From the NCBI GenBank assembly GCA_902651635.1, contig CACRSC010000110.1, positions 92,405 through 129,156 of the forward strand: a stretch of 36,752 nt of DNA. Direction: 5' to 3'. The notes under the pieces were generated by a model, which worked only from the letters and a program-made list of their open reading frames with translations, was not told the DNA's origin and ran no database searches. A program made the translations under genes and the position numbers. Below are positions 1 through 9,400 of this stretch, piece by piece. The stretch is from Mastigamoeba balamuthi. Lineage: Eukaryota > Evosea > Mastigamoebida > Mastigamoebidae. Position 1 is the stretch's first letter; each line of letters opens with the position of its first letter.

Positions 1-175
1 CAGTCCTGCCCATTCAGAATCGTGCGCGATTTTGTACACACACTCGCTTATGGGCTTCCTGCTCGTGTTGTGAGGGACAGCCAATACTGAGCTTATCTCA
101 CAACGCACGGTGCGTTTTTTCCAAGAGACGAAAACCGCCGGCATATAACACCTTTTTCGGGGGAATTCCTGCCCA

Positions 176-435
176 TCACAGGGGCCCAAGGCCACTCGTG
201 TCGCAGTGTGCGATCCGCACGATGATCTTCTTCTTTGCCCCACTGTGCGACATGCTGCACTGCTGCACCAGCTTCCTGAGGTCGTCATCAGGGAACTGGA
301 AGAGCAGGTCGATCAGTTGCTTCGAGAGGACAGGCTCCTGGCACAGCGGGATCGGGACAGGCTCCACGGGAATGAAGAACGTGCTCAGGTTGTAGACGAT
401 CTTCGAGTCCTTGAATGCAGCCTGCAGCACGGTGC
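176..435 (-). CDS. possible 3'-terminal exon of an unrecognised gene
   Basis: A minus-strand open frame ends at a TGA at 176-178. It reads like ordinary coding sequence, with a hydrophobic/proline stretch (FIPVEPVPIPL), an acidic helix (FQFPDDDLRKLVQQC) and a basic patch (GAKKKIIVRIAH). A plausible splice acceptor (cacag) puts the exon start near 435. The rest of the gene would lie in the CpG-poor DNA above 436, where I find no matching upstream exon, so the gene may be cut off by whatever inserted there. I do not recognise a family. Positions 1-175 are its 3' flank and I see nothing else in them. Coding status is uncertain. Confidence 0.35.
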
Positions 436-444
436 CTGTGACAG

Positions 445-753
445 TTGAAGTGCACCCTGCCAGTGATTGGGCACCAGAACACTCTGTTGCAGATGAGTGG
501 GAGCTCGATTTCACCTCTTTTAACATTTCTGGTCAAAGAGGCAGAGGCTGCTCTCCATGCTGTGGTCCAGCTATATGACGGACACCCCTTCTTGTTATGC
601 ATGGACAATATGGTGGCTATGTGGTACCTGCGTAAAGGTGGGGGATGCCTGCTTACACTCCAGCACATTGCCTGGAATCTTTCATGCATGGCTAGGAGAT
701 TTGCATACCAGGGCACCCAAAACAGTACCCTGAGGCAACTGCTCAATGGATAA
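445..753 (+). pseudogene. retroelement RNase H remnant
   Basis: The open frame has the spacing of the RNase H domain found after reverse transcriptase in DIRS- and gypsy-like retroelements. It shows a helix with KEAEAAL, then a strand with the catalytic-Asp-like motif LLCMDN, then MWYLRKGG, and finally a TQNSTLRQLLNG end where active copies usually read roughly N..AD.LSR. Another frame just upstream (about 500-530) gives ADEWELDFTSFNI, which fits the preceding strand, so the copy appears frameshifted near 525-535. No reverse transcriptase, integrase or recombinase domain is recognisable here, and the last catalytic Asp is missing. It is a dead fragment. The element class is a guess. Confidence 0.45.
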
Positions 754-888
754 GGCACTTGTCAATCAGTAGTGACAGCTTCTGTAACAGCAGGACTGCT
801 TGTCTCTCAGTGTGCTTTAGAATTCCTGGGAATCTTCTGAGTATTACACATACTCTCACTGCCTGGGAATTGGAAAAAAATGAAGAGC

Positions 889-1264
889 AAGATGAACAGT
901 ACACCCCTCACAGTGCTTGGTCCACCTGGACTCAGATAGCACCAGTCCATTGCACCTGGTGGTGCAGTCAGTCAAGTCTGTGTTAGCACTGATAAAGAAA
1001 CACTATGTCAGTGTGGTGCAGGCATGTGCATACTTGATAGAGCTGAGGAAGTGGTCCTGAATGGCATAAGCTGCAAAGGAGCAGTCTGAGTGATGATGCC
1101 TGCTGGGGGGGTCCTCAAGCTGCACAATGACACGCCTGGCCCCATTGCCACTGGCTGCAGTTGAGCCATGATGGCAGTGACAATAACTGTGAGAGGCTGC
1201 ACAGAGAAATGGGCCCTCATTACCCTGCTGTGTTGATCTGTTTCTGGATAAGAGGATTCTGCTG
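889..1264 (-). pseudogene. subtilase relic with CpG-decay (exon 1, intron 1, start of exon 2)
   Basis: Read on the minus strand, this aligns almost base for base with the 5' end of subtilase S2 (about 22105-22485). It covers the leader, the exon-1 signal peptide and propeptide start, intron 1 and the first bases of exon 2. The peptide RRVIVQLEDPP is still readable. The differences are not random: of about 28 CpGs in the S2 stretch from intron 1 to the leader, about 24 are TpG, CpA or TpA here and only the one at 1134 is unchanged (hand count). A one-base insertion in a G run shifts the frame after LEDPP. Catalytic exons are absent. It is a non-functional duplicate that probably sat in methylated DNA. 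Confidence 0.85.
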
Positions 1265-1571
1265 GGAAACATGATAAGAAGAATTGTTTAGTAGGTCAAG
1301 AAGATATCTAAATCATGACTAGCCACAGTCATATGCTCATTTATTTCTGCTTTCCTCCTCACAAGAGAGACATGCTGGACCACGTGGTTTATTACCACAT
1401 GCCCTTGGCTGATCACAGGCCCTCACCTGCCCCCTTTCACATCATAACAGGCCCCTGTGGACCAAGCTCCTGAAGGTAAGATATATGATAATGACTATGC
1501 TACCCCACCCCTGCCTAAAACAGGTTAGATTCCAATTCATAGAACTAAATAGTATTGTTTTTGTCTAAGGA

Positions 1572-1589
1572 GGGGGGGGGGGGGGGGGG
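1572..1589. repeat. 18-base G homopolymer
   Basis: An uninterrupted run of 18 G on the plus strand inside the CpG-poor block. It could be a slippage-prone simple repeat. On the minus strand it is a C tract, like the pyrimidine tract before the acceptor at 5393, but no exon follows it that I can recognise. The exact length may be unreliable. Confidence 0.9.
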
Positions 1590-1686
1590 ACCTTGCTCAT
1601 CATAAGGACTAGTGGAGCACAGTGCTCCATCACTTCTAAAACCCCAATAATAAGATTAAACAAATCAATATAAGGAATAGTAAGAT

Positions 1687-1951
1687 TCACATCTGATTAA
1701 TAGGATTCAATGAAATCAGTTTAATCAGATAATGTATTAGAAGAGATATTAACCATTCTGTAACTTCAGTAGAACCCAGATGATTCACATAAGATCTCAG
1801 ACTGGCCCAGATTGTATCAGTGTTCAGGCTCTTTTCCTTGCACTTCATGTGCATGAGCTTGTCCTTTTTGTTCTTGGCAATAGTTGTGTCAGTTATCATA
1901 TTGTAGAACTCCAGAGCAGAGGGCAGGACCAGGCTCTCCCAAATGCCAATC
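1687..1951 (-). pseudogene. possible decayed coding fragment, unknown
   Basis: This minus-strand frame reads from KIGIWESLVLPS through a charged, lysine-rich stretch (AKNKKDKLMHMKCKEK) to WASLRSYVNHLGS, and then turns into low-quality sequence. Its amino-acid mix looks protein-like, unlike the neighbouring frames. It contains no CpG, like the rest of the block. There is a stop immediately upstream and no convincing start or splice partner. It may be part of the same mobile element as the RNase H remnant, or an unrelated old gene piece. I do not recognise it. Confidence 0.25.
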
Positions 1952-2156
1952 TTAGTCGGTGGCAGGGTAGCAGGTACCGAGCCCTCCAGAGCACATCATC
2001 TCCCAAACATTCATCACAGTGAACACACACAATCTGAGTGCGACCTCGGCGTTGGGGCCTCATCGCACATACACCACTCGCGATGCTCGGTACCCACAAC
2101 AACGGCCTTCGCAGGCAAGATATTTCAGATTCACAACCCCAACGTTCGAAAACAGC

Positions 2157-4306
2157 ATGTCACACACGGAGCACAGCGAGGACGAGGAGGAGCAGACCTT
2201 CGACCCCGAGACCGAGAGTGCGCACACCGACCGCCACCACACTGGGCGCCAGCTGACACACCGAGCCAGGCATGGTGTCGCGGGCTGTGCTGACCCTGCG
2301 CGGCAGTGCGCTGGAGGACCCGGACCGCGCCTGCGAGGCGATCAGTGTGCTGGCCTCACACCCCCGAGAGGCCTCCGCGTGCGAGGGCGACGCCGTGGGC
2401 GCGTGCATAGGAGCAGCGTTCGCGTTCATAGACCTCGCCCCGGTCATCGAGGCAGCCCTCTTCGCCCTCGCCAAGGTACCACACACAGCCAACCGTCGAG
2501 GGCTCCAGTGGTACTACCACTGGGCCAGTACCAGTACCAGTACCACCCTCCATGGCAACCGCAGACGGATGCGACTCTCTCCGGCAAATTCTTGGTTCTG
2601 GAATAGATCGTGACGTCACAAGATACTGACCGGGGCCCGGGATCTCCCTGCGAATGGCGCCGCCCAGCTGGCCATCGACCCGTACTCGCGCGCGGACATC
2701 TGGAAGAAGCGCGGGGGCGAGCTGCTGTGCGAGTCGCTGCGCCAACACGGCGCGAGCGCGGCCGTGTGCCAGCACGCCTGCGCGCTGATGCTGAACCTGG
2801 CGCTGCACGCGCCCCTCAAGCAGCAGCTGGCCCTCCGCGGCTGCCTCTCCCTCGCCAGCGCCGCCCTCCGCGACCACGCGGCCGCCACCCCCGCCGTCGC
2901 GCAGCTCGCGTGCGCAGCCGTCGGCGTGCTGGCCGTCGACCCGGGCGTCCGCCGCAGCGCCGCGCTCGGGGGCCTCGGGGCCGACGTCCTGCGCGCCCTC
3001 GTCGCGGCCGGCGCGCACGCGGGGGCCGCAGAGGCCGCGTGCGGCGCCCTCTGGAACCTCCTCGCCGAGCCAGAGGCCCGCGCCCAGACCGCCGGCGGCG
3101 TCGCCCTCGCCCTCGTCCGCGCCATGCAGGTCCTGCGTCGGTTTCGCGTCCGCGTCTCACGGGGNGGCCGCCATGTCCGCGGCCGGCGCGCTCGAGGCAG
3201 CAGCAGCAGCCGCCGCGCGGCACACGGCCGACGAGTCGGTGCAGCAGTTCGCCTGCGCGGCCATCGGCGCGCTGGCCCCGCGCGACTACGCGAGGGCCGG
3301 CGCCTGCGGGTGCGCCGCCGCCGTGCTGGCGTCGATGGAGCTCTTCGCCGACTCGTGCGCCGTCCAGCACTTTGCGCTCGACGCCCTCGCGCGCCTCGCC
3401 GACGACGACGCGCTGCGCGAGAAGCTCGGCGCCGCGGGCGCCGTCGCGGCCGCCGTCGGCGCTATGCGGTCGCACGGCGCCGCCGCCCCCGTGCAGCAGT
3501 GCGGCAGCGCGGCGCTCTGCGCCCTCCTAGCCCCCGGGGGCGCCGCCAGGGCCGCGGCCGCCGAGTCCGGGGCGCTGGACGCGGTGCTGGCTGCCGCGGC
3601 GGTGCACAGCCGCAGGCAGCGGGCGATGGAGGACGTCTGCGCGGCGCTCTGGAACATGAGCTCCGAGCCCGCGCTCAAGGCGGCCATGGGGGCCCGCGGC
3701 GCGGTGCGCGCGGTGCTGGAGGTCGCGCGGGCGCTGCCGGCGTCGGACAAGGTCCAGCAGTGCTGCCTGGCGACGCTGTGGAACCTCTCGATGCTCCCCG
3801 AGCTGCAGCGCGACATCGTCCAGGGCGGCGGGCTCGACGTGGCCGCCGACGCGCTGCGCTCGCACCCGTCCGCCCCCGACGTCGTCGAGGCGGCGTGCGG
3901 CGCCCTGTGGGCCATGTCCTCTGTAGACCTCCCGCCGCCCGAGACGCTCGCGCAGCTCGTCGACGCCGTGGGCGCGTCGCGCGCGGCATCGGAGAAGGTC
4001 GCGCAGCTCTGCCTCGAGGCCCTGCAGCCCCGAGGTGGCCCCGCCGAGGCCCCCAGCGGCAGCGGCAGCGGCGAGTGCTCCGCGCGTGCTGCGGGGATGT
4101 GCGAGGGCGACTGTGCGGCGCGCCACGGGCTGTTCTGCGCCGACTGCTGCCGCCAGGGGAGGTTCGCGTGGTGCGCTACGTGCGACGGGCACGCGGGCGG
4201 CAGGCTGTTCTGCCAGCACTGCATCGCGACGTGCCACCAGGGCCACGACGTCGGGCGCACGCTCTGCCTTCCCGCGCAGTGCTCGTGCAACTGCAACGCA
4301 CGCTAG
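2157..4306 (+). CDS. armadillo-repeat protein with C-terminal UBR-box-like zinc finger
   Basis: Model exons: 2157-2217, 2270-2475, 2623-3129, 3167-4306 (637 aa). Phases match at every junction. The first 20 residues are acidic (EDEEEQ). Then come about ten armadillo-type helical repeats, with signatures such as AACGALWNLLAEPEARAQ, VQQFACAAIGALA and CLATLWNLSMLPELQ. The last ~70 residues are Cys/His-rich (WCATCDGHAGG, CQHCIATCHQGHDVGR, then CSCNC), resembling the UBR box (zf-UBR) of FBXO11-like proteins. Known UBR boxes bind N-degrons, and armadillo repeats bind partner proteins, so a role as an adaptor in ubiquitin-linked turnover is inferred. The third intron (3130-3166, 37 nt) gets its AG only if the ambiguous base N at 3165 is A. 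Otherwise the frame breaks. A start at the in-frame ATG at 2272 is possible. Confidence 0.8.
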
Positions 4307-4483
4307 GTGCCTCGCTTGTTCGATCGCAAGGCGTCTTCGTGTTTCCGTGTGCTCCTGTCTGGGCTCTCTTTGCTGGCGAGTAGCGGGGTTCTATTTGCCT
4401 TTGGTGTGGCGATGCCAGCCAACAGGGTGTGACAAACTGGGAGGCCAATCGTCGTCCGGGTGGGTGAGCGGACTCGTTTCAGC

Positions 4484-5780
4484 CTACGCAGGGGTCCCGC
4501 AGGCAGGGTTGAGCCTTCTCAAGTACGCATTGGCCTTCTCGAGCGCGGTGACGATGGTTGCGGCAGGAGCGGTGCCATCTACACGGGCTGCAACGGCCTC
4601 TATTATGTCCTTGACAACCCGCTCACCCTGGCGGTAGCTGGCGATGATCCCCTCGACCCCATGCGTGCTGGCATGCCATGGTGATGCTCGCTGACTGTGC
4701 CTCATTCAGGGGTACTTCTGGAAGCACGGTCCGGAGCTGCGCCCAAGAAGTCTCCTGCCGCTGCAGCACCTTTGTCGTCGATTCGGGTTTGGGAACAGAG
4801 TGGCCGTGAAGCGCGCTGTCAGTGAAGCATAAGGGGAGGCACTCAGTGAGCGCGAGGACGGCGAGGGGCTTGGGGCAGGAAGGGCGCACCCCACGAGCAG
4901 CAGGGCTGATCCTCAGAGTCGACAGACACGAAGATCTCATCAAAGACGTCGCCAATCGTGGAGCCAATCGCAAACAGCACCCGCATCCTGATGTTGTGCC
5001 TCCCTCTGCTTGCCAGCTCGCCCTGCAACTGAGCAATACTGTCCTGACGTGCGGCGATCTCGGCCTTCAACGCAGCTGTCTGTCTGCATGATAGCTGTCT
5101 TCGCCTTCAACACAGCGATCCTGGTTTCAGACTGGTACTGAAGCTGGGTGAGCGTGCCCCTCAGGGAGGCGATCCTGGTGTAGGGAGTCGCCCTGGAGCT
5201 CTGTTTTCCTGGCCAACATCTCGGGGACCTTGACATCATACTGCTGGGCTATGAGGGAGCCGGTGGGCTCTGTGTATTTGATTGATACGCACCGGCAACG
5301 GCTTCTTTCGTGTTAACACGGGCCTCTTTCCGCACATTCTCTGTCTGCCGGCGCCTCCACAAGATCATGCCAGGTCCTTGGGGCAAATGCTCCTGCAGGG
5401 GGGGGGGGGGGGGTAAACACAATCACAAGTTGCAGGTGACAGTGGTGCATGATGAAATTGCAGTTCGGCAGAATAGAGATGGAAGACAGCAACTCCCACT
5501 TTGTGGGCAGTGGGTACCCTGTAGCTCAACAGTCCACCGAGGCCTGCAGGGCCCTCTCCAACATCAATACCTCCTTGACCAGCCCACCGCTCACACCACC
5601 ACGCGCCTCATCTTCGAGTCCACAGACCAGCACGCCATCCAGACCCTGCCGGGGGCACAGCGAAGGGCTGGGCGCCCAGCCCCGCATTGGCGCAGAACCT
5701 CGTCGGGTGTCGCTGCTGACCCGTCGGTGGACCACGAGGAGTTTGGGGCCTAGTCCACCGATGAACCGTGACCGTTGCAC
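4484..5780 (-). CDS. coiled-coil protein of unknown family; many tiny introns or a pseudogene
   Basis: Protein-like segments on the minus strand lie in several frames. In order they include LVKEVLMLERALQAS, the basic RRRRQTENVRKEARV, heptad-like runs (TRIASLRGTLTQLQYQSETR; AALKAEIAARQDSIAQLQGE), FAIGSTIGDVFDEIFVSVDS, TTKVLQRQETSWAQLRTVLP, and a tail ending ALEKANAYLRRLNPACGTPA. Two introns look normal: 5393-5537, with a 16-C pyrimidine tract, and 4816-4894. The other frame breaks can be closed by GT-AG gaps of only 19-28 nt (5270-5292, 5201-5228, 5095-5113, 4691-4715). Either this gene has ultra-short introns or it is decaying by small indels. The 5' end is unsure; the frame reaches an ATG near 5780. 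Its 3' end faces the armadillo gene, 177 bp away. A cytoplasmic coiled-coil role is all I can suggest. Confidence 0.45.
5398..5413 (-). repeat. 16-base G/C homopolymer, acceptor pyrimidine tract
   Basis: Sixteen G on the plus strand. On the minus strand this is C16 running straight into tgcag at the acceptor (5393) of an intron in the coiled-coil gene. The exon after it continues in phase from the exon ending at 5538, which supports a splicing role for the tract. Confidence 0.75.
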
Positions 5781-6463
5781 GCATTGTCCGCAGTCCGTTC
5801 CATAGGCCCTCGGAGGTGGGGGGCTGGCTGCACTTAGCTGAGATCGTCAAGCAGCGTCCGCTGCCCGTTCGCTCGATCCGGTGAGGTCCGGTGCGGCGGC
5901 AGATCTGGCCGACGTGCAGCACCCCCCACTGGGCAGCGGCCTGTGGGGGCCACCGACGGGCATTCTCGCGCTACGCGGGGACTTGCAGGCGGCGTGGCCT
6001 CCAGAGCTCTGCGTGCTGTCTTGGGGGGAGTGCAGTGCAATCCCACGGGGCACAGGCAGCCCTCCTCGTTGGCCACAGGACGTTGGGTCAGGCAGGGGGA
6101 GGGGCCAGGGCAGGGAGACCAGGGCAGGCGGCAGTGGAGCCGAACTCGTGGCGTGCGAAAAGGGCCTAGTGGCACTGCAGGCCACGCGGGTGCGTCGGGG
6201 GTGTGGTCCCCACCGTGCTTCCTGATCCGGGCACCCCGTGGGAGGTGCGGGGGAAACGACGAGGAACAGAGGGGGGAATATTCACAGAGACGCACTCACC
6301 GCCTGCGATTATCCTGTGAATTTCCGATCCGGAGGGCCGATTTTATAGGAAGTACTAACAGTCACAGTTGATATCTGGGGGCTCTGATGTCAGCGCGGGC
6401 CGTCTGCTCCGCCGAGGCCTACAGGAAAACTCTCAGTCTCTCAGTTTCACCGCACGCGTGAGT
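5781..6463. other. intergenic, probable divergent promoter region
   Basis: GC-rich DNA between the minus-strand coiled-coil gene and the plus-strand ATPase. Open frames exist on both strands (for example 5834-6295 minus and 5881-6225 plus), but they overlap each other, are dominated by Gly/Pro/Arg/Ala, and match nothing I recognise. Extra 5' exons of the coiled-coil gene could lie here. I see no clear promoter element. Confidence 0.4.
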
Positions 6464-9400
6464 ATGACCTCGAGCGCTCCGACATCCGACGTGGAGCTCC
6501 TCCAGCACTCGGCCTCGCCCTATGGCCCCTCGGTACTGCTCTCCCCCCCCCTTACCAATCGATCCCCTTTTCTCACCTAACAAAATGCGCCCATCTGCCC
6601 CCGGCAGCAATCCCCGCTCATATACGACATCGAGAATGTGGTCGCGGTCGAGCAGCGCGAGGGGGCCGAGCAGAGCAGGCACGCAGAGACTGCCCCACAA
6701 TTTTTGCCCGCAATGCGGTGGGCGATCTGCAAGAGAAAACGGGAATGTTCAGTCGTGTTCAACTCTTAGTTAACCCGTTTTTTTGAGCGCTCTGCTGACC
6801 TTTCGGCGCCCCAACAGCCAGGTGGAGGGCTCTGCCGAGGTCGTGATCGCGGCCCAGACGCGCCTGCAGCAGCTGCGATGGTGGATCAAGTCGGGCAAGC
6901 GGAAGGGGCAGGCCGAGCCCAAGCACCTCAACCCCGAGATGGCTGTCGACTGGCACACAGTCCCCATCCAGGACCTGCTCACCCGCCTGCACACCACCGA
7001 TCAGGGCCTCTCTCAGTCCGCCGCTTCCAAGTTCGGAACCCTCTCTCTTCTCCTCCCACCCCTCCCTCCCTTGGTCTCAGCCGCTCACTGCAGGAAGCTC
7101 TCGGTTGAGGGTCCCAACTCCATCACGCCCAAGGGCGAGAGCATGATCCTGAAGATGCTGTACTTCTTCTTCCTGTCGGGGTTCACGCCCATCCTGTGGC
7201 CCTGCGTCGTATTCGCCTTTATCGCGTGGCGTCCCCTGGGCCACCCCCCTGGTAACGGCGCCCACCCCCACGCACCCTCTCTCCCTCCACCCGTCGCTCA
7301 CCCCTCCCGCGCGCGCAGACCCCAACAACCTGGCGCTGGCGATCATCTTCATCGTGGTCATCCTGCTGCAGGTGTTCTTCGACGTGCTGCAGCAGTGGAC
7401 CTCCACAAAGGTCATGAAGAAGGTCGCCTCCATGCTGCCCCGCGTCTGCCTCGTCTACCGCAACGGCTCGGCCCGCCCCGTCCCCGTCGCCGACATTGTC
7501 GTCGTGCGCTGCCTCAGCGCCCACTCCCATTGCCCCAGGGGCCCAGTCCTCAATCGATTCCCCCCTCGCGTGCGCAGGGCGACGTGGTCAAGCTGGTCCC
7601 CGGGTGCCGCGTCCCTGCAGACGCCAGGCTGCTGACCTGCGAGAACCTGATGGTCGACAACTCGATGCTCACTGGTCAGGCTCTCCCACCCTCTCCCAGC
7701 GCGTGCTGACGCCGGCCCGCAGGCGAGAGCGAGCCTGTCCAGGCCACGACGGCCAACACGAGCTCGAGCTACATGGAGAGCCACAACATCGCCTTCATGG
7801 GCTCCACTGTCTGCGACGGAGACGTGCGCCCTCGCCCTCGCCTCTCCCTGCCTCCTCTGCTCTCCGCGTGGCACCGACGCGAGCGGGCGCTCTCTGTGGG
7901 CTGCAGGCGCTGGCGGTCGTGGTGGCGACGGGCGACCGGTCGGTGCTGGGCAAGATCACGGCGATGGCGTCGCAGAAGAAGAAGGGCTCGACGCCGCTCA
8001 ACCGCGACGTGCGCGTCTTTGTGCTCTTCGTCGTCGTCGTCGTCATCATCCTCGACGCGGCCATCGCCATCTGCTGGGGTGTGTGGCTGCAGAAGAAGCA
8101 CAGGGGCTTCCTCTCGCTCTCGAGCATGATCGCCATCCTCATCGCCACCGTCGGCTCCTTCATCCCCATGGGCATGCCCTTCTGCGTCTCTCTCACTCTG
8201 GTGCGCTGCCCCTGCCCCTGCTTGCTCTGCTTGCTCGCTGGGCCTCACGCGCTGGGGGTGCGCGCAGACCATCGCGGCCAAGGCCATGGCCAGGCAGAAG
8301 GTGCTGGTGCGCTCGCTGCCCGTGCTGCACACGCTGAGCGCCGTCACCTTTGTGGCTTCGGACAAGACGGGCACGCTGACGCAGAACAAGATGAGCGTCT
8401 CGCACCTCTACGTCGAGGACAGGTGCGCCACCGACCCTATCGCTTCCACTGCCACTGGCGGTGGCTGACCGCGTGCGCTCTCTTCCCCAACAAAGGGTGC
8501 TGGAGCCCAGCGAGGCGGGGCCGATGATCCAGGCGGCGCCCCTGATGGCCAAGCTCATGAACGCCTTCTGCCTCTGCAACCGCGCGTCGTTTGTCGAGAC
8601 CGAGAACCTCAAGCCGGGCGAGGAGCCGCCGACGATCGGCGACGCGGCCGACACGGCGCTGCTGCGGTTCAGCAACCCGCTGGTCACCGTCAACGACATA
8701 CGGCAGGCGCACCCCAAGATCGTCGAGATCCCCTTCAACTCCAAGAACAAGTGGGCCCTCACGATCAACAAGTACGCCGACGGCGGTGCCCCCGAGCACG
8801 CGGTCATCACGATGAAGGGCGCGGCCGAGATCATCATCGACAAGTGCGCGACGCGCATGCGCATCGACGGCACCGTCGAGGCGATCACGCCCGAGATCAA
8901 GCAGACGATGCTCGACCAGCAGCAGCGCTTTGCCGCCGGCGGCGAGCGTGTGCTGGCCGTCTGCGTTAACTCGCTGGACCCCGAGAAGTACTACCCCGAC
9001 GTCGAGACCTTCAAGTGCGCAGCAGCTACCCTCTCCTCGCAGTGCCAGTGGTGGGCGTTGAGTTTCTGACTGCCCCTCGCAGTGTGAGCGAGAGGAACTT
9101 CCCCATCGACGGCATGTGCTTCCTGGGCCTCTTCGCGCTGCTGGACCCCCCGCGTCCCGGTGCGCTCTGAGACCCTCCTTGGACTTTCCCCGTCTCTCTT
9201 GTCCGTTGCTGACGGTCTCTGCGGGGCAACAGAGGTGCCGGCCGCGGTGAAGGTCTGCAGGGAGGCGTCTGTGCGCGTGGCGATGGTGACGGGCGACCAC
9301 CACCTGACGGCCCTGGCCATCGGCAGGCAGGTCGGCATCGTCAAGTGCGCCGAGGCGCAGTCGCTCGACCAGTTCGGCACCCCCGGAGGCAACGAGACCG

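Larger units (their letters stand above)
440..1960. other. CpG-depleted block (relic-rich, AT-richer DNA)
   Basis: From about 440 to 1960 the sequence has only a handful of CpG dinucleotides (for example near 507, 579, 632, 1134 and 1381). The flanking genes are packed with them. TpG and CpA are common instead. The block contains a retroelement-like RNase H remnant, a subtilase relic, an 18-base G run and a possible decayed reading frame on the minus strand. Between 1265 and 1686, and again between 1960 and 2156, I see no gene. This composition is expected for DNA that has been cytosine-methylated at CpG for a long time; that reading is inference. Confidence 0.7.

Noticed and set aside
1572-1589. 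G18 run as a functional G-quadruplex
   Set aside because: A lone homopolymer without spaced G tracts or nearby regulatory context. Slippage is the simpler explanation.
2764-4383. single 539-aa frame running through the N at 3165
   Set aside because: After 3165 this frame becomes Arg-rich nonsense, while the armadillo repeats continue in another frame. A splice or an assembly fault at 3130-3166 explains it better.
5834-6295. opposing frames of 153 aa (minus) and 114 aa (plus)
   Set aside because: Low-complexity Pro/Arg/Gly content and no motif. Treated as intergenic, though a missed 5' exon cannot be excluded.
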